Positions 6,902 to 7,996 of a stretch of 7,996 nt of DNA are shown one piece after another. How positions within the stretch are numbered: the stretch's first letter is position 1; every line of letters begins with the position of its first letter. The notes beneath the pieces were generated by a model. The model had not been told where the DNA came from. It saw only the letters and a list, made by a program, of their open reading frames with translations, and did no database searches. This DNA is from an uncultured Chlorobiaceae bacterium (lineage in GTDB: Bacteria > Bacteroidota > Chlorobiia > Chlorobiales > Chlorobiaceae): assembly GCA_903917955.1 (NCBI GenBank), contig CAIXCO010000369.1:1-7996 (forward strand), given 5' to 3'. The position numbers and the translations under genes are program-made.

Positions 6902-7986
6902 GGTTTCGTAATAATGGTACTGCTTTTCATAAGACTTCGCTCCTGCATAACCAGCCGACTGACTTCAGCAGCAAATCGATCTTCATGGGTAAGGGTATTT
7001 TCCAGAGCGGTGACGCCCTTGTGACCAAGTTCAGCCAACGCATCGGCTGAATTGTAACGAACCCACCAGACAGCATCGCCAAGAGCACCCGCCAGCGCAG
7101 AAACGGCACGATCAGCCTTCAACAGCCCCAAAGAGTTGGCTGAAAGAGCCCTGACCTCCCAGGCGCTGTCGTTCATGGACGCACACAAAGGGGCGACGGC
7201 TTCAGCCCCTCCAATATTGCCAAGAGCTTTTGCGCTCTGTATACGAACCTCTTTGTCGGGACTGGAGAGGTGAATGAGTATGAGAGGAATGGCCTGATGT
7301 GCACGCAGCAGTCCGAGTGCACTGATGGCAAACACCTTGCCGCCATCCTTTGCCGAAGGCCGGGCAAGGTAGTGTAACAGAGTCGGGACCGCTTCACTTC
7401 CCATCTCGTAGATGATCTCAATCGTCCGTTCAGCAGGCCATAGTGCCGGTGCAGAGAGATGCTCAAGAATAGGAATAACTGCCTCAGTGGCTTTTATCTT
7501 TGCCAGGGAATGGGCGGCTGAAAACCTGACCATAAAAAACTTGTCTTCGAGCGCATGAAGCAAGGGAGGAATAATGGCGTGGCGGTTTGCAATATAGGGC
7601 AGATAGGTTGCAGCCCGCTGACGCTTGAAGCGGTTCCAGGAGTGCGAAAGTCGCCTGATTTCTTGTTGTACCAAAAAATGGGTTCCTGACGTCTCGAAAA
7701 CATAGAGCAGCTTCTTTTGGGCCGTTTCTCCCAACTCTTCTGCAAGCTGCGCCACAAGACCTATAAGGAGCTTCTTTTCTCCGTGAAGAGGTGTACTGAA
7801 GGCCGACACATGAATATCTCCCTTCAAATAGCCCTGAAGAGCTTCGCGCAACGCAGAACGACCTTTTTGCGCCAGAGCCTCCCGCTTTATTGCAAGGGTA
7901 TTGAACAGGAGAACCCGCAGTGAGAGGAGGATGACAATAGCCATTAAAAACACAATAGCTTTAGCAATTATAAAAAAAACGGTCAT
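6898..7986 (-). CDS. Membrane-anchored HEAT-repeat (PBS-lyase-like) protein
   Basis: A 362-residue protein with one N-terminal membrane segment (about 3-28), a basic/helical linker to about 118, and then an array of about seven helical-pair units of roughly 31 residues from about 119 to 333. The clearest units are VRFSAAHSLAKIKATEAVIP (153-172), the unit around EVRIQSAKALGNIGGAEAV (246-264), the unit around EVRALSANSLGLLKADRAV (277-295) and WVRYNSADALAELG (308-321). This is the HEAT/PBS-lyase pattern, and such arrays act as protein-binding scaffolds. Residues with enzymatic character are not apparent, and a phycobilin lyase role is unlikely in this context. By charge (Arg-rich just after the TM) the repeats probably face the cytosol. 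The 4 bp ATGA overlap with the glycosyltransferase gene suggests a functional pair, perhaps as scaffold or activator. The start ATG is 10 bases from the window edge; only a weak GAG lies upstream, so the start is likely but not certain. Confidence 0.9.
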   Translation of the reverse strand: MTVFFIIAKAIVFLMAIVILLSLRVLLFNTLAIKREALAQKGRSALREALQGYLKGDIHVSAFSTPLHGEKKLLIGLVAQLAEELGETAQKKLLYVFETSGTHFLVQQEIRRLSHSWNRFKRQRAATYLPYIANRHAIIPPLLHALEDKFFMVRFSAAHSLAKIKATEAVIPILEHLSAPALWPAERTIEIIYEMGSEAVPTLLHYLARPSAKDGGKVFAISALGLLRAHQAIPLILIHLSSPDKEVRIQSAKALGNIGGAEAVAPLCASMNDSAWEVRALSANSLGLLKADRAVSALAGALGDAVWWVRYNSADALAELGHKGVTALENTLTHEDRFAAEVSRLVMQERSLMKSSTIITKP

Positions 7987-7996
7987 GCCCGCTCAA

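Noticed and set aside
6419..7024. 201-codon plus-strand open frame across the glycosyltransferase/HEAT junction
   Set aside because: It runs antisense to GT2 motifs that are unambiguous, has no recognisable domain and no ribosome binding site.
6898..7986. HEAT-repeat protein as a phycobilisome lyase
   Set aside because: The PBS-lyase name reflects the repeat type only; the protein has a membrane anchor and sits with a glycosyltransferase, with no pigment genes near.

Overview
The window looks like ordinary chromosome of a Gram-negative bacterium. The protein style (this type of PfkB kinase and sodium:solute symporter, the PAS/GAF/GGDEF sensor, weak Shine-Dalgarno signals, roughly even GC) suggests a green sulfur bacterium (Chlorobium/Pelodictyon group). 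That placement comes from recognition and codon/base feel, not from a search. I see no rRNA, tRNA, CRISPR array, insertion sequence, phage gene or transposase. The genes are tightly packed and the longest gene-free stretch is about 100 bp.

Layout. Bases 2-3191 carry three closely spaced plus-strand genes: a PfkB-family sugar/nucleoside kinase whose 5' end lies outside the window, a large sodium:solute symporter (SSS/SLC5 family), and a Maf-type nucleotide pyrophosphatase. Gaps are 36 bp and 10 bp, so one transcript is likely. Bases 3186-7986 carry three minus-strand genes. In transcription order these are a membrane-anchored HEAT-repeat protein, a family 2 membrane glycosyltransferase overlapping it by 4 bp (ATGA), and, after a 101 bp gap, a CHASE3-PAS-GAF-GGDEF diguanylate cyclase. 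The two groups converge, and the last bases of maf and the cyclase gene overlap by 6 bp with no room for a separate terminator.

How the genes may work together. The plus-strand group pairs uptake of an organic solute with a kinase of unknown substrate; Maf is probably a housekeeping passenger. The minus-strand group pairs a polysaccharide-synthase-like glycosyltransferase with a HEAT-repeat membrane protein and a c-di-GMP-making sensor. This is consistent with a c-di-GMP-linked surface polysaccharide module, but the glycosyltransferase has no PilZ domain and carries a departure from the usual QxxRW motif, so product and control are open. This gene set is the most interesting part of the window; I see no clear evidence of a wholly new system.
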